DNA of 64,000 bases from Pseudo-nitzschia pungens (GCA_037355855.1 CM074763.1:496001-560000), one strand, 5' to 3'; numbered from the stretch's first letter, positions 1 through 12,900 are shown. The notes: generated by a model from the letters alone, not told the origin. Program-made: numbers and translations.

Positions 1-67
1 GTACGCACTATTCTTACTGGTACACTTCCGAAGGAGTGACTCTAAACGGTAGTATGTTCGTTCGCTA

Positions 68-1411
68 ATGCACGCGCTTCGGTTTCTGCAGTGGTTTCTC
101 CTTGACAACAGAAGCGGAGAATCCAATTTTACCGTTCCATGTGCATTCCATGCGTTGCCGTGTCTGTCGACGCCAAGGATGTCATTTCTGACAACACATC
201 ATCACAGCAATTTATACGGTATATTTATTTGTCGACAACAGCATCGGATGATCCGATCTCCTCGAAAGGAACGGATCAGATCAAGAACCTCTTGTCGACT
301 CACAATAAATTGGAATCATTCGATCTTGCACCAACTGGTGGCATTGTTTTCACTCGCGGCCTTGGCATCGACATTTTCCGAACAACAAGGACTACGTGTA
401 CCGATTTCCTCTAGAACCGTCCAGACCAAAACCAACGTCGAAACCGACAACGACACACACACCGTCAACGCCAAAGCACAACCGCATACCCCGCGATTTT
501 CGACAATGGGAACACCCGATATGGAGAAAGAAGAATCCGACTGCGTCGTAGACCTGGGAGACTGCTTCCCCCGCAGCCCCAGCCAAGGTCAGCTAAACCA
601 ACGCCGGTCCCGCAGCAACAGCATTTGCGAGAGCGTCGACAGCTTCGACAGCAACCCCGCCCTGCACCGCCGCCGGACCGTCTACCTGATCCGCCACGGC
701 GAGGCCGCGCACAATGTGCTGGAAAAAATCGCCCAGGCCAAAGCCCGGGAGGAGGCCGTGGCGATGAACCTCTCCGCGGAGGAAACCCACGAGCGCATGG
801 AAACAGCCCGCAAGTCGGTCCTGCAGGATACGTCCCTGCGGGACGCCCCCCTCACCGAAAAGGGCCGGCAGCAGGCCAGAGAAACCTCGCGGAGACTCAG
901 GGAGCTCATCCGCAACAAGGTCGTCCACCACCCCACCGAGGCCATGTGCAGCCCCCTCACGCGATGCCTGGACACGTGCAAGATCCTCCTGGAGGACAAG
1001 GACCTCAACCTCAAGACGCACATTCGGCCCGAGATTGCCGAGCGACGGACGCTCTACCCGCCCGACAAGCCCCGGCCGAAAGAGCACCTGCTGCGGTGCG
1101 CGCAGCAAGATTCCCGCTTCTCGATCCGGAACCTGCACCATATCCCCGACGAGGCGATTGCCGACGAGGAACTGGTGCGAGAATCCAAGGAGATGCTTCG
1201 GGAGCGGGCGAGCGAGATGTTTGACCTGCTGATGGAGTGCAACCACCGGCACGTGCTAGTGGTGAGCCACAAGGGATTTCTTCGGGAGCTGGAACGGGGG
1301 CTCTTTGAGATGCCGGAGAGCCCGCTGTTTGACAATTGCGAGCTGCGAGTCTACCGGGTCGTCTTCACCATGGGGGAGCGGCGGTTGCACCAGATTGAGC
1401 GGCTGGCGTGA
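68..1411 (+). CDS. Histidine phosphatase (phosphoglycerate mutase-like) family protein
   Basis: The protein has the histidine phosphatase fold: an RHGEAAHN motif near residue 212 with the phospho-accepting His, an LRDAPLTEKGRQQA segment, a CSPLTRCLDT segment and a second catalytic His in VVSHKGF near residue 401. The family dephosphorylates sugars, nucleotides or proteins; the substrate cannot be read from sequence. The domain fills roughly residues 205-430 of 447. The start is uncertain. The longest frame begins at 68, but in-frame ATGs at 248 and 506 are plausible. A start at 248 would put a hydrophobic stretch followed by ALASTF near the N terminus, faintly like a heterokont plastid leader; a start at 506 gives an acidic cytosolic protein. 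The frame stays open to a TGA at 1411. Family assignment is firm; start and location are not. Confidence 0.8.
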   Translation: MHALRFLQWFLLDNRSGESNFTVPCAFHALPCLSTPRMSFLTTHHHSNLYGIFICRQQHRMIRSPRKERIRSRTSCRLTINWNHSILHQLVALFSLAALASTFSEQQGLRVPISSRTVQTKTNVETDNDTHTVNAKAQPHTPRFSTMGTPDMEKEESDCVVDLGDCFPRSPSQGQLNQRRSRSNSICESVDSFDSNPALHRRRTVYLIRHGEAAHNVLEKIAQAKAREEAVAMNLSAEETHERMETARKSVLQDTSLRDAPLTEKGRQQARETSRRLRELIRNKVVHHPTEAMCSPLTRCLDTCKILLEDKDLNLKTHIRPEIAERRTLYPPDKPRPKEHLLRCAQQDSRFSIRNLHHIPDEAIADEELVRESKEMLRERASEMFDLLMECNHRHVLVVSHKGFLRELERGLFEMPESPLFDNCELRVYRVVFTMGERRLHQIERLA

Positions 1412-2457
1412 TTTAGAAAGAAAACGCAAACAAATACACATACACTCACCAACCGTCCAAACGAAAAAGCAGACGACCCGAGATCCGCACCCGAGACACC
1501 ACGCACACGATTTGGCACCGTCCACGGATGGCCTTGCAGAGAACCATTCCATTCTTCACAGAGCACGAGACAACGTCGTTGGAAGCATTGTTTCCATCCT
1601 AGCGAATGCAATGGTGCATTGGTGACAACACCACTTGTTACCATAGTCTTTTTTATACGATGTTGGAATGCACCAACCAATTTCCAAACGCACACCGACC
1701 CCGGTGCGGATCTGCTCCGACAACCTCCGCTCCGTACGCCAACACCACGATGACGACCTTCCATCACTTTCCAAGCTGCCTATCCTTGCGACAAATCAAT
1801 CATCCGCAGCCATCTCCGCGTTGCCCACCACAATGCTTCACACGTTTCGTATAGATTATTTAATACAGAATTCACTTTCCGATTGATGCTACATCTTACG
1901 ACGTACAGATAACAGTATTTGCGCTAGAATCATTCTCTTCTTATCCAACGATTGTGCGATGCTAGTGTCAAATGTTGTAGTGTATTGAAAACGAAGCAAC
2001 AACGGGCAATGCTCGATCCCTTGTCACAAGTTCTACGAAGTATCAACCAAAGCAACGGATTTATCCACTATCAATGTATAACAGTGATTCTAGTTCTAAG
2101 TAGGAGAGAGCTTCCGGAAGTGAGGAAGACGTTCTCTAGGTAATGAGTCTCGGAATCCATTTCCCGGAAGAAACGAGGACCCTTAAGAATAAAGCGGATG
2201 CGCAGGTGAAATGCCGAGCTCGGAACAAACTGTGGAATAGCTGGAACACGCGCAGTATTGTTTGTGCGTTCGTGCTACTCGCACAGCGAAACCAATTGCA
2301 CTCTGCTCGCCGAACAACACAGTCATCGTTCCGTGGAGAGACGTTTTACGGGCAATGTGCCAAAGGCATTGATCCGCTGCGGTCTGGGGTTCCATTCTCT
2401 GCTCCGTTTCACGGACCGTGACAACAGCACATGTCATATTGGGGACGATGCCATGGT
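1412..2457. other. Intergenic, no gene seen
   Basis: AT-rich sequence after the histidine phosphatase. Only short open frames with no recognisable motif are present. It leads into the first scattered copies of the minisatellite unit. Confidence 0.5.
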
Positions 2458-4094
2458 TGGAAACACTCGGATTGCGATAAAGGTGCGGATCGGTTTGCAA
2501 CAGAGGTGCAGATCGCTTGACGCAATAGAGTTGCGCATCGGATTGTGATGGAGGTGCGGATGGTTGAGGAATTTGGAGTCTCTATTCGTCCCACCAAAAA
2601 ATACTCGGGAGAGGGCTACTCTGTCATTGGTTTTGTCGAGGTGGTGTGCTTTAATGCGGGTGCGACTCGAACCTTGTTCCGTAATTCGCCTGCAGATACC
2701 CTGGCTAGGGTCGTGGATGCTTCTACAACCCGCGACAAGAGGTGCGGATCGGTCGACGCCATAGAGGTGCAGGATAGAGATGCGTGGATCGGTTTGCAAT
2801 AGAGGTGCGGATTGGATTGCAATAGAGGTGTAAATTTGCGATAGAGGTGCGGATCGGTTTGCAACAGAGGTGCAGATCAGATTACAATAGCGATAGAGGT
2901 GCGGGATTGGATTACAATAGAGGTGCGGATTGGAAGACTCAATAGAGATGCGTGGATCGGATTGCAATAGAGGTGCGGATTGCGATAGAGGTGCGGATCG
3001 GATTCCAATAGAGGTGCGGATTGGAAGACGCAATAGAGGTGCGGATTGGAAGACGCAATAGAGGTGCGGATTGGAAGACGCAATAGAGGTGCGGATTGGA
3101 AGACGCAATAGAGGTGCGGATTGGAAGACGCAATAGAGGTGCGGATCGGATGGCGCGATAGAGGTGCGGATTGGATGACACAATAGAGGTGCGGATCGGA
3201 TGACGCAATAGAGGTGCGGATTGGTTGACATAATAGAGGTGCGGATCAGTTGACGCAATAGAGGTGCGGATCGGATTGCAATAGAGGTGCGGATCGGATT
3301 GCAATAGAGGTGCGGATTGGATGACGCGATAGAGGTGCGGATCGGATGACGCGATAGAGGTGCGGATTGGTTTGCGATAGAGGTGCGGATCGGATGACGC
3401 AATATCAGATTGCAATAGAGGTGCGGATTGGTTTGCGATAGAGGTGCGGATCGGATGACGCAATATCAGATTGCAATAGAGGTGCGGATTGGTTTGCGAT
3501 AGAGGTGCGGATCGGTTGACGCAATAGAGGTGCGGATCGGTTGACGCAATAGAGGTGCGGATCGGTTGACGCAATAGAGGTGCGGATTGGTTGACGTAAT
3601 AGAGGTGTGGATCAGTTGACGCAATAGAGGTGCGGATCGGATGACGCGATAGAGGTGCAGATCGGATTGCAATAGAGGTGCGGATCGGTTTGCGATAGAG
3701 GTGCGGATCTGATCACGATAGAGGTGCGGATCAGATGACGCGATAGAGGTGCGGATCGGTTGACGCGATAGAGGTGCGGATCGGATTATGATAGAGGTGC
3801 GGATCGGTTTGAAACAGAGGTGCGGATCTGATCGCAATAGAGGTGCGGATCAGATGACGCGATAGAGGTGCGGATCGGTTGACGCGATAGAGGTGCGGAT
3901 CGGATTACGATAGAGGTGCGGATCGGTTTGCAATAGGGGTGCGGATCAGTTGACGTAATAGAGGTGCGGATCTGATCGCAATAGAGGTGCGGATCGGAAG
4001 ACGCTATAGAGGTGCGGATTGGTTGACGCAACGGAGGTGCAAATTGGTTGACGCGTCTATCCCGCACCTCTATTGCAAACCGATCCGCACCTCT
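2458..4094. repeat. GC-rich minisatellite, unit about 25-26 bp
   Basis: Units share the core AGAGGTGCGGATCGG followed by a variable spacer such as ATGACGCAAT, TTGACGCAAT, TTTGCGAT or ATTGCAAT. Copies are scattered from about 2458 to 2780, then nearly continuous from about 2785 to 4050, roughly 50 copies. Local higher-order duplications are visible: five near-identical GGAAGACGCAAT units at 3015-3130, and a repeated block around 3360-3480. At 4061-4094 the array ends with two copies in the opposite orientation. The unit is not a multiple of three and keeps several minus-strand frames open, producing Ile-Arg-Thr-Ser-Ile-rich peptides. These are artefacts of the repeat rather than genes. Confidence 0.95.
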
Positions 4095-4099
4095 GGTAG

Positions 4100-4780
4100 C
4101 TATGACAGATTTTTTGACAACTACAAAACAGGCACGTGCACCCTACCACCCACGAGTCTATTTTTCATCATTGGAAACTACTTGTACAGTCCAAGTTTTC
4201 ATCATTGGTAACGAATTGTGCAGTCTACTCTCTCCAGCGAGGATGAAACGTCACGACGATTGTCAGATGAATATAGATTATGAGGGAAAAGATGTCGTTT
4301 CATGTGGTTTGAAGTATGGTAGAGTCGTTCCTTAAAATGATAGCAAACGGCAGTCGATTGATTCTGCACGGAGCCACCATGGTTTTGGAACGAAGAAGGA
4401 GAATTCCTCGCACCGAGATCATGATATTTCCCAACCAAACAATACAGAATGAGAGCGTTAGGCGGTTGGTGCTATGGTCTGTATTCAAGAATTTTTGTCG
4501 GTGATCCTTCGTTTCCTATCATTTGTGCACCTTGAGGGAAAAGAGAAATGGGAACAATATTATGGGAGTTTGGTCCACTTCGTGTTTTCACTCCTTTCCT
4601 TCGATTGAAAAATCAAACTTGATACCACCACCTGGAATAGAGTGGAACAAAACAAAACAAAACGAAGTTTGTCGCATTGATAGCCAAACAGAAGGTAGCA
4701 AATAGGATGGAGAGATTTGCGGATTAGTGGGATGGTGAGAATTCCTCAAGTTTTTTTGTTCCGTTCAATGCCGTTCCGTC
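4100..4780. other. Intergenic, no gene seen
   Basis: AT-rich sequence between the minisatellite and the small plastid-type gene. No domain-bearing frame is visible. Confidence 0.5.
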
Positions 4781-4782
4781 CT

Positions 4783-5253
4783 TCACTGCTCGCATCGCAG
4801 TGCGGGGCAACCATTCCATATTTTCTTACCGTTTGCGTAGTAACTGGCGATGCCGTCCCGGAATTGCTTGCCCGTCATGCACTTTTGGGGATACGCAGCG
4901 CTGTCTGCCTCGTTGCAAATTCTGGTTCGACGGAACTCGACGGGGATCGAAAAGAACCAGATGCTGATGGCGATCGCGATCACCCATAAGTATTTGCCCC
5001 GGTCCAGGCCCATGAGGTTGTTGACGTTTTCGCTCCCCCGTTCCGCATTCGAAATATCTTTGCTTCTCTCTTGCAGTTGTGTCGAGGAATCGACGCCGAT
5101 GGATCCGGTGACGAAAGCAGATGCCGTCGGCGTTTTGGATCCAGGACTGGCGAGCGCCGGTGCCTGAACGAAGGCCTGTGCAGTCTTCGATAGTCCGACA
5201 AGATAGACCAGGCCCAGCAAGGGAAGGAATCGGATGCTTGAGAAAAACTTCAT
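4783..5253 (-). CDS. Small plastid-targeted membrane protein, unknown function
   Basis: The 156-residue reading begins with a signal peptide (MKFFSSIRFLPLLGLVYLVG) and then AQA-FVQAP, a good match to the heterokont ASAFAP plastid-import motif with Phe after the cleavage site. A second Ala/Ser-rich segment follows. One membrane helix lies near residues 88-107 (YLWVIAIAISIWFF), then a Cys-containing tail (RICNEADSAAYPQKCMTGKQFRDGIASYY). The 3' end is doubtful: after YYAN the minus strand reads G|GTAAGA, a good splice donor, so the last residues may be read-through into an intron and a short final exon may lie to the left. Targeting is inferred from the leader; I do not recognise the family. Confidence 0.7.
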   Translation of the reverse strand: MKFFSSIRFLPLLGLVYLVGLSKTAQAFVQAPALASPGSKTPTASAFVTGSIGVDSSTQLQERSKDISNAERGSENVNNLMGLDRGKYLWVIAIAISIWFFSIPVEFRRTRICNEADSAAYPQKCMTGKQFRDGIASYYANGKKIWNGCPALRCEQ

Positions 5254-6851
5254 CGTTTGGTTGCTTTTTTAGGATCTATTCTACCAGTGCAAAAGAGTTG
5301 TATCGATACAGGCAGGTAAGATCTTAAGTCTTACTGTATAATTGCAATGTCGGTTTGCCCAGGACGAGTATTGAGTATCTTACAAGTACGAACACGTACT
5401 CGTACGTACTCGCGATCTGAATCTTGCAAGTTCCTCATTCCGATGTGTCTCTCGTTTTCGTTCCGACAACTTTTCTTGTGAATCAATCCAACTCCGAAAA
5501 TGACTAAAACACGTCTGTCCACAGACACAGAAAAAGGATTCTTCAACGAAGCCTCCCATGGTCACCAGCATTACGGTACAAAAAGTTATGATAAAATCTT
5601 ACTAGGATCCATTGTACTCTGTTAGATCAGCGAGACACCCGAAGGAAAAATCTTGATTTAGGTGTTCCACCAGTAGTACTGTATTCTTACTTCTATTGTT
5701 GTTGCTGCTGCTGTTGCTGACGTTTGAGCTATACTAGTAAGACGAGGGTGATATGATTGAGGCACCATCAGCATGATCCTCACCAGCATGCTGCAGGAGC
5801 ATGCACCAAGGAGAGTACTAGCATGCTGATGCATCCAATCTCCATTCTTCTTGTGTTGCTGCTGGCAGGTACTACATCAGCATGCCTGGATACCTCCAAA
5901 ATAGTAGCTACTACTACGATTAGCTTGTGAATGTGAGGAACCTTGCGTTCACAAATAATGATGTTGCAATAAGAAATTGCTGCTGCATAGTGTCGGTACT
6001 ACTACTACTAGTAGTGTGACACTTTGGTACTCCGATAAGTGATCTATAGTATTCCAATCATGCGAAGGAGGTTGCTCCGGATACTACTCGCCTACTAGTG
6101 CCACTGACCTGAATAATCACCATGAGGATGGCGACGTACCGGTGCTCCTCCAGCAGCACGCCCCTTTCTTCGAACCGCTTTTCTGCATTCCCGTGCTGGA
6201 TGAATTCTCCGATAGTAGTAGTTACGAATATCGGAGAGAACAAAATCCATCCGCAAGGTAGTAGTATATAATGACAACGTCGTCTTTCTCCGAGGGCGGT
6301 TGGTTGTTCGGGAGAATGACGAAATTTGTTCGGGGAACCGACGTTCTTCTCGCAGGAGCTTTGACGGTCATTGGAGCCACGATCCGTTCCATCTATACTA
6401 CACTAGCAGCACAAGAGCACCGATTTCATTATTATTTGAAACAGGATAGATGGGTGGTTCCGTCGGTTGCGCGACGGCATGATTGCATCGTGCAGTTGTC
6501 GCTCCGTTCGGTTTCGATCCGGTTGCTCATTGTTGCATCAAATCACAAAAGGGTCGCACGAACGTTGTGTTGGGTTCGAAACGAATAGTTTTTCATCGTT
6601 ATTGCAAACCATCGTATTTTGATCCCGTGCCAACTCCACTCGGCGGCATGATCTACACGTAGTAGTTGTCGAGGGAAAACAATTGTTTACGAGACGCGGT
6701 GTTTGTCCATTATTTGGTATTGATTGATAAATCGAATCAGAAATTTCGTTATATATTTAATTGTGACGAGAAAGCGAATGTTCCGTCGACCCCCGATTGT
6801 TCCGAGTTGCATCGCACCGTGTTGGTTTTGTTGGTTCCTGCTCGTTTGTGT
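5254..6851. other. Intergenic with CAGCATG repeats and ACT/AGT tracts
   Basis: No convincing gene. The stretch at 5765-5890 contains many copies of (T)CAGCATG/CATGCTG, and 5990-6015 and 6190-6260 contain ACT/AGT trinucleotide runs. The 105-aa frame at 6271-6588 has no recognisable features. Confidence 0.45.
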
Positions 6852-7066
6852 TTACCGATAATACGGTGGGTTTTGCGGTGGTTGCTGCGGGTAATTTCCG
6901 GGCATTCCCATGTGCGGCTGTCCCGGATACGGTTGCTGCTGCAGCTGCTGCTGCGGTGGTGGCATGTAGTTCCCGGGTGGGGGAGGCAATTGCGGTGGCG
7001 GAGGAGGCGGCGGCGGGGGTGGCAGGTGCGATGGATAGTGGGGTGGCGGTGGTGGCGGAGGCGGCA

Positions 7067-7097
<31 letters not shown>

Positions 7098-8726
7098 TTG
7101 CGCCACGCCCATGGGAATGGGATACTGGGCCGACCCCATGCCACCGGAGACTCCCATGGGCACGGGACTCGTGGTCCTGTGGTTGGAGTACTCGTACGCG
7201 TTCATGTTTTGCATCGGACTGGCCGGTCTCGGGTTTTCCAGAATATCGATCAGTCGCTTCTCCTGGGATTCCAGCATCTTGGTGTGGGCGTCGTTCCCGA
7301 TGCGCTCCCGCAGAAAGAACGCCGAGTGCAGGTAGGCGCAGACCCGGGACTGCAGATCGAGTTCCTGGGCATCGGCGGTCGGTCTCTGGAACCCCGAGAG
7401 GCCGAGCTTGGACAGGAGCAGCTGCTGGACCCACAGCAGCTGCCTCGATTCCCACGCGTTCTCGCCCAGGAGTTTCTCGCGCTTTAGCCGGCAATCCTGC
7501 TCGAAATTGGCCAGCTCGAGTTCGTTGACGGTCCGGACGGCCTCGGCGACGGCCCCGGCGACGCTGAGTCGCTCGTCCAGGCGCGCCCGCAGCTCCTTGT
7601 GATTGGCCGCCATGCTGGCGTCGAGGTCCTTCAATTGCTTGTTGGTCTTGTCCTCGGTGAGGCCCGCCAGCATCCACAGTCCCTTGGCCACGGCCAGAAT
7701 GGCCTTGCCGTTGGCCAGCAGGCGCCGAATCAGCTCGAGTGCCAGGTCGTCCCCCAGCAGATCCCGGCCGCTGGGATCGGAGAGCTTTGGGGGTGCCGCG
7801 GAAAACAGCTGGATCGGGATGCTGGGGGGACCGTCCCCGTCCATGACCATCCACGTCGAAACAAAGAGGGGATCCTTGCGGACGCTCTGCACAATGTCCG
7901 CCAGCGCGTCTTCCTCCACCTGAACGTCCTTGGCGGTGACGACGTGCGTGCGGTGGGGGGTTCCGGAAGACGCCATCGACGGCGGGGACGACAACGACGA
8001 CGATGAAGGCGCATCTGGTGAAGGATGGTGCTGTTGCTGTTGCTGTTGCTGGTGGCTTCCGTTGTCGAGGCGCTGTCGCTTGCTCGTTGGGAGATCGTCG
8101 TACATGGCGTCCCCCGGGGTTCCGCTGCTCCCGACGACATCGGATTGCGGTTCGTGGTTGTTATTATTGTTATTGTTATTGTTATTATTGTTTCCCAGCT
8201 GATTGGTGTGCTCCTTTTGCACGGCGTCCTTGAGTCCCCGGAGCGTCAGATCGGGCTGGTTGGCCTTGGTCTGCATCATGGTCAGGAATTCCGACCAGAG
8301 CAGATTCTGGTCCTGCTCGTCCCTGACCATTCCCCCCTCGCCCGAATCGGTTCCGACCAGGGCTTTCAGATAGACCTGCTGCGCGGACCGAACCTTGTTG
8401 CGGTCTTCCAGGAACCGGGCGTAATCCAGCCAGATCCGTCCCACGGATCCGCTGACGGGGCACTTGGTGGCGTTCTCGTAGGCCTCGGAGGCCGTCTTGA
8501 ACTGCTTGGCTTTTCGCAGATAGTGGGCGTACGAAATCCACAGGGTCGCGATGGCTTCCTGCAGCTGGTCCTTGTTCGGGACGCTTCCGAACTGGGCGTC
8601 GTCGACCCAGTTGAAGAGGGAGGATTGGAAGAGGGTCTGTCCTCCGTGGACGTCGCCCGCCGCGAGTTTGGCTTCGGCTGCCTGGATGACGACGTTTGGG
8701 TCGTAGTTGTTGTGTGGCGCGTTCAT
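6852..8726 (-). CDS. HAT/TPR-repeat protein with poly-Asn, poly-Gln and Pro-rich tail
   Basis: A single-exon 624-residue protein. Residues about 10-170 form helical repeats of the HAT/TPR type; WISYAHYLRKAKQFKTASEA and GRIWLDYARFLEDRNKVRSA are adjacent units of the kind found in RNA-processing scaffolds. A poly-Asn stretch, a Ser/Pro-rich linker with a His/Gln run, and a mostly helical region (about 270-480) follow. The C terminus is low complexity, with alternating poly-Gln and poly-Pro to the end. No catalytic motif is seen. The domain mix suggests a nuclear or cytoplasmic RNA-related scaffold, but that is inference and the family is not recognised. ATG at 8726 directly precedes the structured part, so the start is good. 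Confidence 0.8.
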
Positions 8727-9951
8727 TGCGTTGGTCGGTTTGTTTGTTTGCTGTTGATTCTGTGGTTTGTTTCGTTCAATTGAATCGAATCGGATTGGAT
8801 TGGATTCAATGATTGGATTGGATTGGATTCAATGATTGAATTACTTCGTAAGAAGTAGAAGTAATTGTTTGTTATTGTGTGCCGAAATCGTCTTCCTTTT
8901 TGGGACGTCCTCTTCTCTCTGTCACAAAACAAACTCCAAGCTACTTGTATCTGTGCCGGTACCGGAACATCAAAGATGTTTGTCAAACCGTTGACCGATG
9001 TTGGTTGTGGTATGCTGCTCGACTGCGATGCTTTGATTGCCAACCCCTTTAGCTTGGTTGGATTGTTAATCGTTGATGCGTTGCTCGTGGATCGTTGCTC
9101 GTTGCTCGTTGCTCGTTGCTCGTCAAAGTGTTAAGTTAGTCCTTCGCACCGTATGTTTGGTGCTCTTGTTTCGTTTCGTGGTCCATGGTTCGGACGGGTG
9201 GTACATACGACTAGTTGTTGAATGAATGAATCCCGAGTATGGTTGGGTAGCATGGTGAATGGGTAACCTTAGAGTATTCACAATTTATTTTTTTGTTTTT
9301 GATTCTTCATTCTCAAAGATCACTAAGTATTACTACTAATATTACTAGTACCACTGTATGTCGTGGAAGATCAAGGAATCCCATGGTGGCAATCCGGGTT
9401 GGTGCTGGCCATGGAGACTACCTTCATTGGACATGTGATATAGCAAACTAAGATGGAGGAGATACTACTACTACTACTACACCATCTTTCATGAGGAGAG
9501 GTTTTCCCCCTGTACTATAAGAACAACAAGAAAGAAAGATTTGAACCACAGCAACTTTGGGGACGAGTTGTGACGAAGCAGTATGATGAAGACCCGCAGT
9601 GGAAGAAGGTAAGTAACAGCAGAAACTTCTTCCTGCTTCTCAAATATCGGGGTCCTCCTTCTTCTTCTTCTTCTTCTTGTGTAGAGGAGGAAAAAATACG
9701 TTGAATCATTTGCTGCACCAGCAGAACCTGAATTCTTGTACGAAGAATAGGAGTGAAGGATATACTAGTAGTAGTAGTAGTAGTAATGGTGAAAGACTGA
9801 TGCAAATGAATACGAAGTACTAGTATTTCCAAAATAGATACGGCGTACGGTACGTGTAACTCTTTCAGAGTCATTGGTGTGATAAATCGATTATACTTCT
9901 ATCTATTTTTATTATTTCCTCTAGTAGTATTGGATTGATTGCTTCTTGCGC
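8727..9951. other. Intergenic with short pentamer repeats and an ACT tract
   Basis: Contains two copies of GATTGGATTGGATTCAAT at about 8792-8838, repeated GTTGCTC at about 9090-9122, TAACCTTA at 9264-9271 and ACT/AGT runs at about 9465-9485 and 9765-9785. The 119-aa minus frame at 9515-9874 is low complexity and is not called. Confidence 0.5.
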
Positions 9952-12900
9952 TCAACTCAAATTTTCGGCCAAGCCAGCGTCTTCGTTTTCGTCGTCGTCG
10001 TCTTCGAGATAGTCTTCCGTGTCCGTGTCACCGTGCGCATCTACCTGAAGAGTTCCCCCCGGACTCAATCGGCACTTCACCTCGACATCGCCTTCATTGA
10101 TGCGTCCGGTGAGTTTCTTCCCAAATTGCAGCGGGGGTCGATTCGAGTCGCGTTTCTTCTTCTTGGAATCTTTCTGTCTCATGCTGCGGCCAATATTCTG
10201 TAAATATGTCTTGTATCCTAGGGGATATGCCACTTGCTCGTTGTTCGTTTGCTGGGTCCGACCATCGCCGCGATCAAGTCTGTGTATCTTGATCGAACTT
10301 CCGACATTCATTCTAGAGATTACACCCAGTTCTTCGAAACCCGAAACGTCAATATTCTGACCGCTACCAAAGGCGTTTCTCATTGGAGTGGAATTGAATA
10401 TGTCATCCTCCACATGACGAGGAGTGCCGGGAAGCATGGCTTTTCCTCTCCCTTTGCTCTGCTTTTTGGGTCTGGGACGTTTCGGCTCCGGAGTCTTGGC
10501 GAGCGAAAACCACTTTTCTCTGCATTCCGTTGCGGATTTGTCACCGACTATCTCTGCGACATCCTCCCAAAACGAAAAAGACGTTGGGTCCACAGTTCTG
10601 TGAGCCTTGTGAAGTAGTTTGAGATCGGCTTTTGTCCAGAGGTCGATTTCTCTTGGCGTTGGATCGCTCTTTCCCCAATCAATTTCTTCCGGTCGCTCGA
10701 TGGAAATCCGAACCCGCTTCTTTGTCTTTGTCTTTGCCTTTGATTTGGATATGCCCCGTTTCCTTTTCAGCAGCGATTTGGTGGGTTTTTCGGAGGATTT
10801 CGAAACAGAATTCACCGACTTGGCCTGCGTTTCCTTTTCACAGGATTTTGATGCAGAAGATTCAAACGTTCCATATCTATCAGGCTCGATACTCTTCCGT
10901 TTTGAACGTCGTCCTGAAGACGAATTGTGTTTTGTCTTTGAATCGGATTTCGTATCATCCGAGTCACTTCTCGTGAACAAGGTTCTCATCGGGTTCGAAT
11001 TCAAATTGTCATCTTCTGTTTCGGCCGGCATGACTGCTCGCAAAGCATCGTCGAACTGTTTCTTCTTCGGACTCTTTTGAACATCAGCTAGCGGCGACAG
11101 CACCGGATTCCGAGCTCTTTCAAACAGAGCATCGGCTTCTTGAGCTACTATCTGTTTTGGTGTTTCTGTTGCTATCTTTCTCCTCTTTCTTGCGGTAGAT
11201 TGAGTAGTTCTTTGGTTCTCAGTACAAGGCGCGTCAATAAATCTGATTGGTTCACTCCTTCGTCTTTTGGATCTTCTTACAGATAAATTGGTTTCCTTTG
11301 TTTGAGATTCAGACTGGACCTGTAATTGGTCATCGCGTCTGTCTAGCTCACCCGATAGCCTTCTTGACCTCCGAACAGGGGCATTCTTTTCGGATTTCTT
11401 GCTCCTCAATTTGGATGAGGAAGCATTCAACGAAGTCTCGTCCTTCCGTGCATCCTTCTTAGCAGAAGAGTTCTCTTTTCTCGTTTTACGTTTACTGCTT
11501 GTCGTATTAGTTTTCGACTGTTGCTGTTCGTTGCCGTTGGCATCCACCGGACCACCAGTCTGTATTTTGCATTTGTCCAACTCAATCTCTTCTAAATCTT
11601 CAGAGTCTCCGTCTTCGTAATAGACATGATAAAGCCCTGTTTCACACTTGAAAGCAACAACTGTTCCCGTAAACCAACCAAAAGATCTGAAGTGCTTTTC
11701 AAATCTTGTCCCCACGTTGTACTTTGGCCACAATTTCTTCTCTTCGGTTGCGTTCGGGAGCCCCGGCGCAACGTTGATGCTTTCCTCTTTCGACTTAGTT
11801 TCGAAAAGATGTATCGGCTTCGGGGATGGGATCGTTTTTTGTGTTGTATCCATTTTGGATGGTGCTGGGATCTCCTCTCCTCTTGTTGGCTCAGTTTCGA
11901 TCACATCCATTGGCTTGGGAGATGGGATCATATTTCGCCCTGTTTCTATTTTGGATGGTGCTGGGATCTGCTCTTCTCTTGTCGACGTCATTTCGATAGT
12001 ACCCACTGGCTTTGAAGATGTGATCACGTTTTGCGTTGTTTCTATCGTGGATGGTGCTAGGATCGCCTCTTTCCTTGTCGACTCAGTTTCGAGAGTACCC
12101 ACTGGCTTGGAAAATGGGATCAGTTTTTGTGTTGGTTCTATCTTGGATGGTGCTGGGATCTGTTCTTTCCTTTTATCTTTCAACTGCCTTTCGAGAATAT
12201 CCACGGGCTTGGGAGATGGAATCATTATTTCTTGTGCTGTTTCTATTTTTGACGGTGCCGTCTCCTCTTTCGATTTTAAATTCTCCAATTCTGGTTGATC
12301 TTTTACAGAGTTTGTCGAAGCATTGGATGGATCGCTTTCTCTAATCATTGGCACAATGATAACACTTGGTACTTCGCTTGGCCTGTCTATCTCGATGTTT
12401 CCGTTTGTCGTATTGATGGTACCGGGATGCAATGAAGTTATTTCCTCTTTGTGTGATGTAGGAATAGATGTACTTTTTGCGTTGCCTTCCGATGGTGACA
12501 CAAGCCTTTTGATGGGTTGTTCTTTTCTGGACTTTCGACTACGTGTACACTCCATCGTCATACCAACAAATGCTCCCAATCCGAAAGGTTCGCATGTAGA
12601 ACTAGTTCCTTGCTTTGTTTTGTGTTGAGACTTTCTTCCTATCTTGTTCGACGTTTTGGAATATGATTCTCGTTTTATACGAGACTGCACTGCAGCTTCC
12701 ACTTTCTCCCTTGGTTTCGTTTCTTGATTTGAGGACTTCTCGAGTTCTCTCTCGTCACATTCATCAGTACTTGTCAATTGTTCGGAAATGTGTTGCGCTT
12801 TGACGGGCCTCGGCTCGCAATTTTCTTTCGCTATCGAAGCTTTGAAAAGGCTCGTTAATAAACTATCACCGTTTGATATTGTGCTTTTCCCTGCCTTTGT

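Noticed and set aside
2434..4067. Several 90-320-codon minus-strand frames rich in Ile-Arg-Thr-Ser-Ile
   Set aside because: They are translations of the minisatellite; frames interchange wherever the unit length varies and no non-repeat domain is present.
2458..4094. CRISPR array
   Set aside because: Units are directly adjacent with no unique spacers of constant length, and the genome is eukaryotic.
6666..7528. Plus-strand frames of 243-273 codons with Leu/Val runs
   Set aside because: Opposite the poly-Gln/poly-Pro tail of the HAT-repeat protein.
9515..9874. 119-codon minus-strand frame
   Set aside because: Low complexity built on CTT and ACT/AGT repeats; no motif.
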